From assembly GCA_013054445.1 (NCBI GenBank), contig JAAMPI010000502.1:1-34513 (forward strand): 34,513 nt of DNA. Reading direction: 5' to 3'. Positions 1-11,615 of the stretch are shown in pieces; positions within the stretch are counted from its first letter, which is position 1; every line of letters starts with the position of its first letter. The translations under genes and the position numbers were made by a program. A model generated the notes under the pieces. The model saw nothing but the letters and a program-made list of their open reading frames with translations, ran no database searches and was not told the DNA's origin. This stretch comes from Cudoniella acicularis. Taxonomy: Eukaryota; Ascomycota; Leotiomycetes; Helotiales; Helotiaceae.

Positions 1-1298
1 TACTTTACGCTCGTAGCCAAGCTCCGGAGATCTGCCAATGACGTTAAATGCTTACCTCGGCCGGGTTTTACACGTTTCCAGCCGATATCGACCCCTTTCC
101 CCTGCAACAAGGGCCTGCACTCGAGCTGTATATGTGCAAGTCCAACTATTCAAGGTGCCTATCGCCGATCGATTATCGGGATTAGAAATACTCGCATTGA
201 CATGACGGTGATGGGCTAATAGTTGCAGTAGGGTTGCTGGTCATCGCGACTCGAATGATCGTTTCGGTACAAACAAAATGAAAATACAATGCCCGTATAG
301 GCCAAACAGGGGGATAAGAAAGATTCGAGCCATCGCGATGTTTCATCTCAAACTTGAGAGTAGTAACGACTGGGACAACTCGGACAACGCCCTCACCTAC
401 CGATCGGTGCTTTCAGCGTCCTCCTAACCTCACTCCTCTCTTCCCTCCCATCCTCTTTTCCGCATTTTATAACGGTGTTGTATTACTATCTCTTCGCTGA
501 CTCGCTTCGCAGACTTGCAGGATTGGATCGTTCAGATTTGTAAAAGGTACGGTGTAGAGTTGTATGCATCTTGGAGAAGAAGCCGACACGTACAGGAAGA
601 AAGAGGCCCCTCGTTGATCTTGTTAAGCTGAGGTGAGAACCTAAAAATTTAGCGGTAAGCAATGGTTGGAATGCGGGGGAAATCCCCAAGACCTTACTTG
701 TGCAGGGGTAAAATGTAGGATGCGGCGGGTTTGTTGGATTTTAAATTTTTTTCGGAAGGTAGCCGAGACGAGAAATTTTTATTTTAGCAGGAGATAGGGG
801 TTAGGAGGTAGGTAGAGGAGAAAGGGGTAATCATTTCATTCTTTGGTATTCGAGTAGATGTGTATTTGAAAAATAGCTAACTTGGGAAGATGTTATAAAG
901 AAGGGACCGGGCTCTTCTGCAGCAAACCGGGCCGAGAATATCCATGCATCCCGGACCCGTTCGGGATCGGGACGCGCGGCGGTGATCACACGAGCAACTA
1001 TTTCGACGTTCAACTACGACACAACGCAGAATAGTTGACTAGTATCGAGCTAGATTTCATGAGAGCTTGGATAAGTATTTTATGTTTCACTGAGGGAGGC
1101 CACAGTCTTCTTTCCTCCCATCTCTCATCTTTTTATCTATGGATCCAGAGAACAAAAGGACTGACTATAAGCACACTGCTGTACAGCCCAAACACCGTTG
1201 AGTCTCGCCTAAACGCCTTACCATGCTGCACCCCTTATGTAATAATCTCCCAAACTGGTAATACAAGAATACAACAGTCGCACGAAACACACGCATCC
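1..1298. other. Left-edge intergenic region, no supported gene
   Basis: I see no gene that I can support here. Short open frames exist on both strands but none has a recognisable domain, a good start or splice sites that extend it. The pyrimidine-rich stretch around 410-470 followed by a TTATAA-like run could be promoter DNA of a gene lying further left. A perfect 8-bp inverted repeat (CAACTATT at 995-1002 and AATAGTTG at 1030-1037) is separated by 27 nt and has no evident function. The 3' end of the mannosyltransferase mRNA (minus strand) must extend into the right end of this region. Confidence 0.6.
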
Positions 1299-2631
1299 TT
1301 ATCCCATTCCCACGTATTTGAACCAGTTCGGCCGGCAGTCTTCCTTCATGAGCCACGCTTCTCCGTCCGTGAGGCGACCCGCTATGCAGCCTTTGCATTT
1401 GGGTGAATTCGGGCAGTTGAAAAAGGGGATGTGTTGGTATCCGATGTCGCGGAACCTGTTACTCTGTTAGTTACAAGTCATGGGTGACAGACTAGCAGCC
1501 TTACCAATGAATTTTGCTAGAATCCTCGAACAGTCCCAAAGCAATACTATGCACAGGGGCATCACCCCATCTCTCATAGAAAAATCCTCCCGCACGGTCA
1601 AGATGGTTGAAATAATCTTCATATGCCTGACTTCGCCAGAAAGACATGTCCGCGACTTCAAAATTGGACCAGAAATGACATGTTGAATATCCGTTTGCCT
1701 TGCTGTTGTGTGTAGGCCTTCTCTTGCTGTCAACCACCCAATCCATCGCACTTTCGTCGTGTAAATATTCAGGATGTTGTGCTAGGAACTTGACCGTCTC
1801 GGGCCATAGTGAAGGTATCGACTGAGGAGCATCGTATAAATTGATCGTAAATCCATAAGTCTTGTTGTTATCTGACATATATCGGAACACGTCGTAATCT
1901 ACATCGCAGAAGAAATGGACTTTGGGCTCGACACGCCAGTAGTACTGGGTGTTAGCAAGAGCAGGATGCTTATAAAACAAGCCGCTGTTCCACCGACACA
2001 TTTGATGATAGGATTTCATATCGCCATATTGGATGTCTTGTTCCTTTAGGATCCTTGCTGATTCCTGGAAGATTTCTTCATCGATCCAAGAGGGGATTTC
2101 CCAATGCTCTTTAGGAATCAATTCTGCGGTGGTATTAGTTATGCCAAGGGCTTTGTCTTCCTGCCAGACTCACCATAATTGCATTTGGCTTTGGTCGCGG
2201 CTTGTGTCCGTCTCTTGAATTCCTCCGTAAATGGCACATCGTTGAAAAAGGTCCAGGGGTAGTTGAATTTCGAATTCCAAGTTCTTTCAAGATCTCGCAT
2301 GGCTTGCAACATTCCATCAAGCTCTTCGTTACGAACTAAAGATAAGAGAGTCGCATTGATTCGTGCCGTTCCCTCCGACCCAGGGCCGTACCCTTTGTCT
2401 GCTCGCCATAATACTCCCTCGGGCTCCCCAGTGACTAGGTAATAGTTAGCATGCGACCTGGAAAACTGGGAAAGGGCGCATACGATCCAGATTCGGATCT
2501 CTGTCCATATTCTTGAGAGTATCCCCGGGACCCTTCGGGGTTCTCTCTGGACCAAATATCTGGTACAAGAAGAAGGTCCATAGTACAATGGCTGCCAACG
2601 CCAGTACTCTGATCGGTCTTGCTATCGCCAT
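1299..2631 (-). CDS. GT15 family (KRE2/MNT1/KTR) alpha-1,2-mannosyltransferase
   Basis: Type II Golgi membrane enzyme of glycosyltransferase family 15, expected to add alpha-1,2-mannose from GDP-mannose to O- and N-linked glycans of wall proteins. Exons read as 2631-2484, 2434-2174, 2123-1505 and 1455-1299, giving 394 aa; the three introns are 49-50 nt with GTATGC, GTGAGT and GTAAGG donors and CTAAC-like branch sites. Residues about 5-27 form one membrane anchor after a short cytosolic tail. Then come family motifs: NATLLSLVRNEEL, YPWTFFNDVPF, MCRWNSGLFY, YWRVEP, FFCDVDYD, CHFWSNFEVADMSFWRS, FYERWGDAPVHSIA, and a C terminus with GYQHIPFFNCP and CKGC. From memory, the glutamate of the WSNFE block is the proposed nucleophile. 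Length matches Ktr1-type members. It is divergent from the GCP5-like gene, sharing a 234-bp promoter. Which KRE2/KTR paralogue it is cannot be said. Confidence 0.93.
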
Positions 2632-2865
2632 TTTGTGATGTGATGTGTTTTTGTTTCGAAGAGAAGCCCATGCACCGCATATCTTTTTAGAGGTGCTGGC
2701 TGATCCCCTGAACGGCAGTCGGAGCTTGTTACGGGACTCAGACCTCCTTTTTCCTATGCCTCAGGCAGAGTACACGCAGCCTCGATCCACGTCGCGTCTC
2801 CCCACACGCGTAAATACCAAAAACTGTTGCCCTTGGAACACCAAACGGTATGATATTTGCTCGTA
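2632..2865. promoter_or_regulatory. Divergent promoter between mannosyltransferase and GCP5-like gene
   Basis: The 234 bp between the two start codons must hold both promoters. It contains ACGCGT at 2806-2811, the MCB (MluI cell-cycle box) consensus bound by MBF-type factors, and a related GTCGCGT at 2791-2797. A cell-cycle element would suit a microtubule-nucleation gene, but function is inferred from the motif only. Confidence 0.45.
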
Positions 2866-5726
2866 ATGGCGCACGCTGTAAAGCTGGGTGCTTTGACAGA
2901 TGAACTTGTTACTTTACTGACCTTGATATCTGCCAAGGTGGGCTTGTTATTTAGGCCCCTGAAAAAATAACCATCACTGAATACACTAGCTAACATCTTC
3001 TCCAGAATGAGCCTTCACGATTCAGCACACATAAGGAATTAGCTCTTCGAGCTCTTCGCTACAGCAATTACCCCAGAACAAATCAATTCGATGTTGCAAA
3101 TAACCTGGATGGATTGGAGGAGAAATTTAGAGTCTACAATGAAGATCCATTAGCAGATGCGCTTCGAGAACGGCGAAACAAGCTGGAAGAGTTAGAAGTC
3201 AAATGGACCCCAGAAATACTACACCTACTGCTGGAGCTATCCGACAAACCCCTTTCAAATTCAAAACTAGAAGATCTCGATTTCCTGAAGGAACCAGAGC
3301 CAGATACGGGACCCCCATTACGATGGAAAGATCTTGTCGCCGAGGATCCCCTTCTTCGAGACAAACATGTATGGCGAAATGTGGATTTTGCTGCCGATAG
3401 CTCGGATGAGGATGGATTTGAAGACAGTCTATCGGAACATTCTGAATTTACGGCATCCACGACTCAGTCCAGCGTTCAAGAAGAGGCAAATCGACGGCCC
3501 GAGGACTATATCGTTGATGTTCCCAGCAAGGAAAGGTTGATCCAGTTGCGGGACGCCCAGTTCTGGCTTAAAACCCCCAGTGTCAATGGCGTAGTATTAG
3601 AGACCGTCAAAAAACTTCTCACCGAACTCCAGGCTGTCCGCGAAATTCTATTTATGCTAGCAGGCCTGCCAACCTCTTTGTTCCAGCAGTCGACTGAGGA
3701 CTCGAAGGTGGTCGAGCCTTCAAAAGGCTTTGCTCTGAAGCATGCCTCACCTGGTGCCTTTTTGCAAGTGATCAAGGACATTGCAGATACAGGCTCAGCT
3801 CTAATTGTTTTACGTTCGTGGACGAATATTCGACAACCAATCCCATTGCTACAAATATTTCAAGGGGCAATTCAAAATCGCCTTACGACTTTCGATGAAT
3901 TTTTATCAATGATCCAAGAACGTTTTGTCCAACCTAAAGAAAATACTGTTGTCAGTCTCCTGAGCATTTCAGCAGAGATCAATTGCCACGCAAGGCCTCT
4001 AGTCAAACTTTCTACAATCATCCAAAAATTGGTCCAAGAACCATATGCACACGCTTTCCGGTATTTAGAAATGCTTTTTGATGAGGCATGTGTTTCCCAA
4101 ATGGGAGGCGATGCAGAACTGTACAATTTCATCGGCACGATATTTTTTGAATGCTTCCAAGTGTATCTCAGGCCGATAAGAATCTGGATGGAAGAAGGAG
4201 AGTTAATAAAAGGCGACAACGTCTTCTTTATATCGGAAACATCAGGAGCAATCGAGCCTGCGGCCATCTGGCAATCCCGCTTCAAGCTTCGCCAAACCCA
4301 AGATGGGGTTTTGCATGCACCAAAGTTCCTTAGGACAGCTGCGAACAAGATATTTACGACCGGGAAAAGTATTGTTGTATTAAAGCAGCTCAACCAGTTT
4401 TCTTCGATGCAAAAATTTGGGTCAAGTATCGAACCACGTTTGAACTTTGACACAGTCTGTAATCTCGCGACTCTGCAACTAGCACCTTTTGCAGAGCTCT
4501 TCGAAATGGGATTTGATAGCTGGATTCAGAGCAAACACTCGCATGCATCAACAACTCTTCGGAGAATTCTGTTTGGGTCTTGCGGTTTACAAACTTCCCT
4601 CGAGGCTCTCTCGGATATATACTTCATGGCAAATGGCGCGATAGCAGCGTGGTTTACCAATCATTTATTTGACAAACTTGACACGCTGGACCCCTCCTGG
4701 TGTGATAGCTTCACAGTAACCGAGCTTTCTAAAGGCGCATTTGGTGCACTTTCGTCAGTCAATCCGGACCGCCTTCGAACAGTCATTCTACCCCTGCGCA
4801 GCAAAAATAAAGATCTCAATAGATTGAGAAGGACTGTCAAAGTCCTCGAGATTGTGTCGCTCAAGTACAATCTTCCATGGCCAATCCAAATTATCCTCCC
4901 AGCAACCAGCCTGGCATCCTACCAAAGAATCTTTACCTTTCTTTTCCAGATTCGACGAAGCATACACATACTTTCAAGGCAGCGGCTCATCACAGATGTC
5001 CTCAATACTACCGCTAGCTCTTCCGAGCGCGCACTATTTTACGCTCTTCGTACACGCCTTATCTGGTTTCTCCAGACCATTTACTATTACCTCACATCGC
5101 TGGTTCTGGAACCTGGCACTAATAAGATGCGAGAGGCTCTCAAGGCAGCCGCAGATGTTGACAGCATGATTGAAGTCCATGCGTTATATATAAAATCTGC
5201 TGTTGAAAAGTGTCTCCTGGGCGCTAAGTTGGAACTTATCCACAAAACAATTTTGAAAATACTCGATATTGCGATTAAGCTCGAAGATACGCAGGCTGCA
5301 AATGCCGTGGCAAGTAAAGAAGCCATGGATCGCCAACAAGAAATGATGGATCTCTCAATGGCAAGCCTGGGTCTCCACACTCCTCAAAAATCTCGCAGTC
5401 GGCCTCGGCCGAACTTCAGGAGGTCCATCGCAGCTGCAATTAATGATAATTCTTCGTCCGATGAAGAAAAGGAGGTAGATATCGATCTCAGTATCCTTTC
5501 TTCTAATCTTGACGAAGGAGAACAAGAAGAGCTCTACGTTGATAAATTGAGGAAAATGAAAGCAGACTTTGATAGACTGGTGCGATTCGTGGGAAGTGGG
5601 TTGAAAGGTGTTGCAAGAGCAGGGGGAGGAGACGAGGCAAGAGCTTGGGATACGCTGGGAGAGATGATTGAGTCTGGCTTTGGAGGCAGTGTCATGGGAA
5701 TAGGTGGAGTGGGGAGGTCTTGGTAA
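2866..5726 (+). CDS. Gamma-tubulin complex component, GCP5/mod21-like (Spc97/Spc98 family)
   Basis: Structural subunit of the gamma-tubulin ring complex, which nucleates microtubules at spindle pole bodies and other organising centres. A short first exon (2866-2937, starting MAHAVKLGALTDELV) joins 3006-5726 across a 68-nt intron with a weak GTGGGC donor and a good GCTAAC branch site, giving 930 aa. The joined frame reads through RALRYSNYPRTNQFDVANNLDG, which I recall as the N-terminal block of fungal GCP5 (mod21) proteins. An acidic region with ADSSDEDGFED (about residues 120-130) follows, then long helical Spc97/Spc98-type repeats, a charged SSSDEEKEVDIDLS segment and the end block FDRLVRFVGSGLKGVAR. 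The length fits GCP5 better than the shorter GCP4. The assignment to GCP5 rather than GCP6 rests on that N-terminal block. No frame breaks are seen. Confidence 0.85.
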
Positions 5727-6712
5727 CTGTATAACAAATGATACCCAAAGTCAATATTTCAATTGATGTTTTGAAGCACTTTAACATCTAGACTGCGGAG
5801 AGACTTCTTTCTTGTGTGAATGCCTCTTCCTTCCGGATTTTCTCTGCTTCAATTATATTGCTGCTTCAATCCTTGTTAAATTTTACTTCTTCTTGGACAC
5901 CATAACTACCTATAATCGAGTAGTAATGTGTTCTACTATGCTAGGTTTTTGTTAAGAGCCGCACCCTGGGTTGAATCTAAATAGGTAGCGTATAGAATAC
6001 ATCATAGGAGTAAAATCACGCACCTTTATTAAGAAAGGTATTACGAAGGACGCTTCTTAGAGCGAAAGAGACTAATTACTATAATATCTGTAGGTTACTG
6101 TCCTACTGTGAGTATCTCAACTAGCCTTTAATAATTTTCAAGGCGCTCACGAAAAACTAGACCGAGTACCACCAATCAAACAATTTCTAGAGTAAGAACT
6201 AAAGAACTTGAGAGGGGAGCTTTTGGTGGAGGGGACCACGTGACAATACCAATTGCAGCTTTTAGCGTGGTTGCACGCAATATGCGGTGCCTATTGCCCA
6301 GCATGTCTTACCTGCACTTCGTTAGTCCCTTCAACTTTCCGAGTGGCTTCTGACCAATAGGTCCTCTCCCCCTTGAAAGCTCGCCAGCTCGTTGACTTTA
6401 TTTACCTTCCAACTCTAAACTAGAGTACTAGAGTATATCTTGAACTCAAGCTTCACTGCGCACAATCCCTTTTACCTAAGAGCCCGACAAATCATCCCGA
6501 CACATCGGCAGAATGTCTCTCCGCCGAGTCGCCGGGGAAGCTCGCTGCTTTGTAAGACGGTATCAAACCCCAGTCAATTCCTTATCGTTGACTCTCAACA
6601 TCACGACAATTGCTTCGTTCATTTAATCTATTTTCTGTTTCTCAATATTTCTTCATCACCGGACCTCCATCATTTTAGGCAGTACTCCTGTATTAAAAGA
6701 AAGTCCTACATC
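5727..6712 (+). promoter_or_regulatory. Intergenic region and promoter/5' leader of the aminotransferase gene
   Basis: The first part (about 5760-6180) is AT-rich with many TA steps and holds no gene that I can see; it may be decayed repeat DNA. Nearer the aminotransferase there is a CACGTG E-box at 6237-6242, within GTCACGTGG on the minus strand, a Cbf1-like core, and a CCAAT box in TGACCAATAGG near 6350. The start codon ATG at 6713 is preceded by a long leader with an in-frame upstream extension that is not conserved-looking, so I keep 6713 as the start. Confidence 0.45.
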
Positions 6713-8718
6713 ATGACTGATTTCGACTATGTCTCCAAAGCAGAGGCGACAGAAGTGAAAGGTCCTAGGCCACCGTTGGATTTCAGTTATCACTTTTCAA
6801 GAGTTACGAAGAATAGAGAGGAGAGTTCCGTCAAGAAGTTTTACAAGTATTTCCAAATTCCAGGAATAGCCAATTTGGCAGGTGGTAAGTCTATTGCAAC
6901 ATTTTAGAGTCCGATTTCTGGATTTAATTTCAGAACAGCAAACAAGAAACGTACCCCTCACTGATATTTACTTGCAGGACTTCCCAATGCCTCATACTTT
7001 CCATACGATACTCTCGAAGCTCAAATCGCACAGCCCGAGCGCTTCAAACCCACCCCCAACGAACCGAATGACCCGAGTGAACTTGCCCAGAGGCTTTCCG
7101 GAGCTTCGCTCAATAAGCACAATGACGTTACAGCATCTGCCCACTTAACTGTGCCTCATGCCTCTACTGTCACGAATCTTATGAAAAAGATTGATTTGAC
7201 AACGGCTCTTCAATATGGAACAGCTCAAGGCTACCCGCCTTTATACTCCTTTTTGCGACAATTCACACGCGAAAACCTACACCCAAATGTGCCGTATCTC
7301 GATGGCCCAGAGATTATCCTTACGAATGGCAACACAGATGGTTTGGCAAAAGCAATCGATGCTCTGAGCAATATATGGAGCGAAGAGCGCGATTGGATCC
7401 GGGAGAGAGAAGGTATTTTGTGTGAGGAGTTTGCATACATGAACGCCATCCAGACAGCTAGACCTAGAGGTCTCCAGGTTGTGCCTGTCAAAATCGATTT
7501 TGAGGGTATGATGCCTTACGGTCCTGGTGGACTCGAGGATGTACTCTCGAATTGGGACGAAAGGAAGGGGAAAAGGCCTCACTTGATGTATACTGTAACG
7601 TAAGTACCCCATCTCTTGCCAGCCCACACTGCTCTTACATCAATTACAGTATTGGGCAAAACCCTACCAGTGGCACGCTTTCCATCCAAAGGCGGAAAGA
7701 CCTTTATGCTCTTTGCAGCAAATACGATGTTATGATTATTGAAGATGATCCATATTGGTATCTTCAATTCCCGTCAGCAACTGGGAAGGAAGCAGAGGCC
7801 CGTGGTCTACAACTCCCACCTGTTCCAGCACCACATACATTTGAGAAGTCCAGCGGCTACTCCTTCCTTGATAGTCTTGTACCTTCATACTTGAACTTCG
7901 ACTACGATGGCCGAGTCATCCGGCTCGACACCTTTTCTAAGATGGTAGCACCCGGCTGTAGATTGGGATGGATCACCGCCCAACCTGCAATCGTCGAACG
8001 AATTCTCCGCATCACCGAGGCATCGACTCAACAGCCATCTGGTTTTGTGCAATCTGTGATTGCCGGGTTGCTTATGGGACCTCAACCAGCTGCTGTCGAA
8101 TTCAGCAAAAAGTCCAAACATGAGCAACTCACATTTTCAGGGTGGCAAACTGACGGGTGGGTTCGCTGGCTTGCCGGTCTTCGCGGGAGCTACGAGCACC
8201 GCATGAATAAGATGTGCGAGAATCTCGAAGAAGGTCGCTTCCAGCTCAAGCAGGGGACACCAGTCAAATCTACAGACAGTGACTGGGCCGTTATTTCCAA
8301 AACCAAAATATATTCTTTCGATTGGCCTCGAGCGGGAATGTTTGTCTGGGTCCACATTCATTATGATACTCACCCATTGTGGGGGACAGGGTTTAAGGGG
8401 CTCACCTAAATTATGTCTTTTGGCTTTGTTGGATGTTTTGGCCAAAAACCCTATTTGGTTTTGGGAGCTCCAGGCCAGATGTTCAGTCCTACGCCGGAAA
8501 TTCTGGAAGAGAAGGGCTGGCAATATACGAGGTTATGTTTTGCGGCAGTTTCTGAAGAAGAGGTCGATAAGAGTTCGAAGAGATTTGCTGACGGTGTTAA
8601 GGCGTTTTGGTTGGTTAAGAATAAGGATGAGTTGGATGATGGGACTGATACGACAATGAGTGAAGGTAAGCAAAGGGAGGAAGGATTGGTGGATTTGGGT
8701 GTGAACTGGGCATGTTAA
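6713..8718 (+). CDS. PLP-dependent aminotransferase (class I/II, aromatic amino acid / 2-aminoadipate type) with an internal frame defect
   Basis: Fold-type I aminotransferase of the fungal Aro8/kynurenine aminotransferase-like group, which transfers amino groups between aromatic or 2-aminoadipate substrates and 2-oxo acids. Exons read as 6713-6884, 6978-7599 and 7650-8718 (introns 93 and 50 nt, both GTAAGT). Motifs in order: LAGGLPN, YGTAQGYPPL, LTNGNTDGLAKA, IGQNPTSG, IIEDDPYW, and DTFSKMVAPGCRLGW, whose lysine should bind PLP. The frame meets TAA at 8407-8409, and the same frame resumes to a stop at 8716-8718 with KPYLVLGAPGQMFSPTPE and RLCFAAV, the expected C-terminal domain. Between, the +1 frame reads SPKLCLLALLDVLAK, which looks like the missing helix, so two opposite one-base changes (near 8383-8402 and in the A run at 8440-8444) explain it. 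It may be a sequencing or assembly error, or a recent pseudogene. Confidence 0.85.
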
Positions 8719-9090
8719 ATATATCAATCCTGAGAAATATTCACATTGCAATGGGTTTAGTGGGGCTTTCTATGAATCACTGAAGCCTTTATGAAATATA
8801 CTTGATGACTTAAAATGCTTCTGTAATTAGATCTGAATAGACTCTACCTGTCATGACCCATTCCCAAAAAGCATTTATGCACTTTACCAGGGTCTATTGT
8901 CTACCCATTGCGTAAATTAACAATTAATAAGGAGTCCGGCTAGAAAGGGCACAAAGAGGAACAACAATTCCCCGAAGTTAATCCGAGCTGCAAACCCCAC
9001 CATCAAACTCCAGCCCATCGTCACTATTTGGCTTTCACAATCCTCATTACAGAACATCCTCATTTGTTCTGTTCCTTCCACACATTCAAC
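8719..9090 (+). promoter_or_regulatory. Intergenic region with the MTHFR promoter
   Basis: The 372 bp between the aminotransferase stop and the MTHFR start codon hold no further gene. No clear TATA box or CACGTG motif is seen. The 60 bases before the start codon are CT/CA-rich, like a fungal 5' leader. Confidence 0.4.
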
Positions 9091-11079
9091 ATGGAGAAAA
9101 TCACCGACAAGATCGCGGCCCTGCCACCAGGCAGCAGTTACTTTTCCCTCGAATTCTTCCCTCCCAAGACAGCAATGGGCTCCTCCAACCTACGCGCACG
9201 ACTCGACCGAATGTCCAGAGCTCTCCGACCGCTTTTTGTCACGGTAACTTGGGGTGCAGGCGGATCTACAGCAACGAAGTCCCTCGAGCTTGCGGAGCTA
9301 TGCCAGCGCGAATTGGGTCTCACGACGTGCTTACATTTAACATGCACCAATATGAGCAAAGCGTTGGTGGATAAGGCTTTGGAGGATGCGAAGGCGTTGG
9401 GAATTAGAAATATTCTCGCGCTGAGAGGAGATCCGCCGAGGAGTGAGGAATATAGGGATTCGGACCAGAAGGGTGGTGAAGCGGAGGAAGAATTTGAGTG
9501 GGCGATTGACTTGGTGCGATATATCAGGAAGCAATATAGCGATTACTTCTGCATAGGTGTTGCGGCATATCCGGAGGGACATGCGGACGAGAGTGATCCC
9601 GCTGGACAAAGTCTAGAGCACGATCTGCCGTACTTGGTTGAGAAGACAAAAGCTGGTGCGGACTTCATTATGACGCAGCTGTTCTTTGATGTTGAGGCGT
9701 ATGATGGGTTTGAAAAGAGATTGAGGGAGCATGAGAGCGGAACTTTCAAGACGATACCGATTATACCCGGGATGATGCCGATTCAGAGCTACCAAATGAT
9801 CAAGCGGACGACGAAACTCAGCCATGCGAGACTGCCTCCGGATATGATGTCGAGACTGGATACGGTGAAGGGAGATGATGAGATGGTCAAGAAGGTGGGA
9901 GTGGATATCGTCAGCGAAATTGTCACCCATATCAAGAAGCAGCCTTGTCCTGGTCCAAGGGGATTCCACTTTTATACACTCAACTTGGAGAAAGCTGTGT
10001 CCTTTATACTCGAACGGACCGACTTAATACCCAACTCGCCCTTCGACGCAGAAGTCGCAATTCTCGATGCCCCTCTGCAAACACTCAGTGTAAATGGTTC
10101 ATATAGCAGACTGTCACGTCGACAAAGCTCAGTTGGCTCGGATCCACATAATCGTGTAATTATCACAGCTCCACAAACCTCATACCCAGATTTCGAGGCT
10201 ACAGCTGCTGAGGCTGGTATAATTGCCGAACCTGTCAACACTCGTGCCAATACCCTAGCAATATCAGAAGGAGAAGGCAGCCTGGGAAGAGAAGCAACTT
10301 GGGACGACTTCCCGAATGGAAGATGGGGAGATGCTCGGTCACCAGCATACGGAGAGATCGACGGCTACGGCGTAAGCCTCCACATGTCCTTCAACCAAGC
10401 CATCAAACTCTGGGGCCATCCAAAATCCATACCCGACATAACCTCCATCTTCCTCCGACACATCGAAGGTGCCATCCCCGCTATCCCCTGGAGCGAAGAA
10501 GGCCTCAACGAAGAAACCAACACAATTAAATCGCAACTCCTCTCCCTCAACCAAAAAGGCTGGTGGACGGTCGCCTCCCAACCCGCTGTCAATGGCGTTC
10601 GCTCCTCAGATCCAATCTTCGGCTGGGGTCCTAAAAATGGCTTCTGCTTCCAAAAAGCTTTCGTAGAACTCTTCGTCCCCTCCTCAGACTGGAAAGCCCT
10701 GCACGAGAAACTCCTTTCCACAGAAGTAACGCCACAAGTCTCGTTCTACGCCTCGAACGCGAAGGGCGATTTCATCTCTTCCGACTACTGGAACAAAATA
10801 AACGGTGCTGTGAGCGAGGAGACCAACACGAATGCAGTGACGTGGGGAGCGTTCCCGGGCAAGGAAATCATCACCCCGACTATCATTGAAGAGGTGAGTT
10901 TTCGGGCTTGGGCGGAAGAAGCTTTTGGGATTTGGGGTGAGTGGGCGAAAGTTTATGGGGGAAAGAATAGTGAGAGTAGGGGGTTGATTGAGCGGGTTAG
11001 TGAGGATGTGTGGTTGGTGAATGTTATTCACCATGGGTATATTGAGAAGGAGGGGTTGTGGGAGCTGCTTTTGAACTAG
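9091..11079 (+). CDS. Methylenetetrahydrofolate reductase, MET12-like
   Basis: Reduces 5,10-methylene-THF to 5-methyl-THF with FAD and NAD(P)H, supplying methyl groups for methionine synthesis in the cytosol. Single exon of 662 aa; ATG at 9091 (TCAACATGGAG context) is chosen because MEKITDKIAALPPGSS begins just before the family block SLEFFPPKT (catalytic glutamate E21). The N-terminal TIM barrel (about 1-310) shows VTVTWGAGGSTA, LHLTCTN, LALRGDPP, GVAAYPEGH, ADFIMTQLFFD and GFHFYTLNLEKA. A variable linker (about 335-410) precedes the C-terminal regulatory domain with WDDFPNGRWGDARSPAYGE, AIPWSEEGL, SQPAVNG, FGWGPKNG and TWGAFPGKEI. The ending (TIIEEVSFRAW, LWELLLN) resembles what I remember of yeast Met12 more than Met13. 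Fungi commonly keep two such genes; only one is here. It appears intact. Confidence 0.95.
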   Translation: MEKITDKIAALPPGSSYFSLEFFPPKTAMGSSNLRARLDRMSRALRPLFVTVTWGAGGSTATKSLELAELCQRELGLTTCLHLTCTNMSKALVDKALEDAKALGIRNILALRGDPPRSEEYRDSDQKGGEAEEEFEWAIDLVRYIRKQYSDYFCIGVAAYPEGHADESDPAGQSLEHDLPYLVEKTKAGADFIMTQLFFDVEAYDGFEKRLREHESGTFKTIPIIPGMMPIQSYQMIKRTTKLSHARLPPDMMSRLDTVKGDDEMVKKVGVDIVSEIVTHIKKQPCPGPRGFHFYTLNLEKAVSFILERTDLIPNSPFDAEVAILDAPLQTLSVNGSYSRLSRRQSSVGSDPHNRVIITAPQTSYPDFEATAAEAGIIAEPVNTRANTLAISEGEGSLGREATWDDFPNGRWGDARSPAYGEIDGYGVSLHMSFNQAIKLWGHPKSIPDITSIFLRHIEGAIPAIPWSEEGLNEETNTIKSQLLSLNQKGWWTVASQPAVNGVRSSDPIFGWGPKNGFCFQKAFVELFVPSSDWKALHEKLLSTEVTPQVSFYASNAKGDFISSDYWNKINGAVSEETNTNAVTWGAFPGKEIITPTIIEEVSFRAWAEEAFGIWGEWAKVYGGKNSESRGLIERVSEDVWLVNVIHHGYIEKEGLWELLLN

Positions 11080-11615
11080 GGACGAGCGGTGAAAATGGGG
11101 CAGTCTAGGAGTTGAATAAGTCTTGTAGTTAAATTATTGGACATACAGTCAGTGATTTAAAAATTTACTGGCACCGCTGCCTAGCTAGTATGGAAGGATG
11201 GCGATCTTGAGATGGAAGTTAAGCTGAGGGTGGCGAAGCTCAATGGGTGCATAGCGAAGGAGTTTAGTTTAGTTGCTTGCCGATAGGTGGGTGAGTGGGT
11301 ACATACCAAAATGAGATAAATTCGCCAAATCGATCAATGGAATGAAAGTGCTCAACCAGTCACATTAGCTGTTTAAATTAGAGAGTGTTTTGGGGTAAGG
11401 GAGAGGAGGGGGGAGAAGATAGATAAATATTCTCCTGTTTCTGATCTCTTTTCCTTTTTTTGAGAGAACCTCTTGAAATCCCCAGATCCCTACAAGACTC
11501 GGTATGACTCCATGGAATGAATAAATAAATTCTTTTTTCTGCTTTTCTATATTTTCAACCACNTNCTTCCAATTCCAATTCCCAATTCCAAAATCGCAAA
11601 CTAACAACAAACTAG
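11080..11615. other. Intergenic region with two N bases, before the truncated fumarylacetoacetase
   Basis: I find no coding block here. Two undetermined bases lie at about 11563 and 11565. The N-terminal exon of the fumarylacetoacetase that should lie here (about 120-135 aa) is absent. The last bases form a convincing intron end: ACTAAC at 11599-11604 and an acceptor ending at 11615. A CCAATT-rich run (about 11569-11589) directly after the N bases is a short imperfect direct repeat. A GTATGA donor-like site lies near 11500, but the frame before it does not resemble the family. Confidence 0.5.

Noticed and set aside
831..1013. 60-codon frame on the minus strand in GC-rich DNA
   Set aside because: Short, with no family resemblance, start context or splice support.
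9028..9090. Upstream in-frame extension of the MTHFR frame from a non-ATG codon
   Set aside because: ATG 9091 fits family length and the MEKITDKI start; the extension looks like leader sequence.
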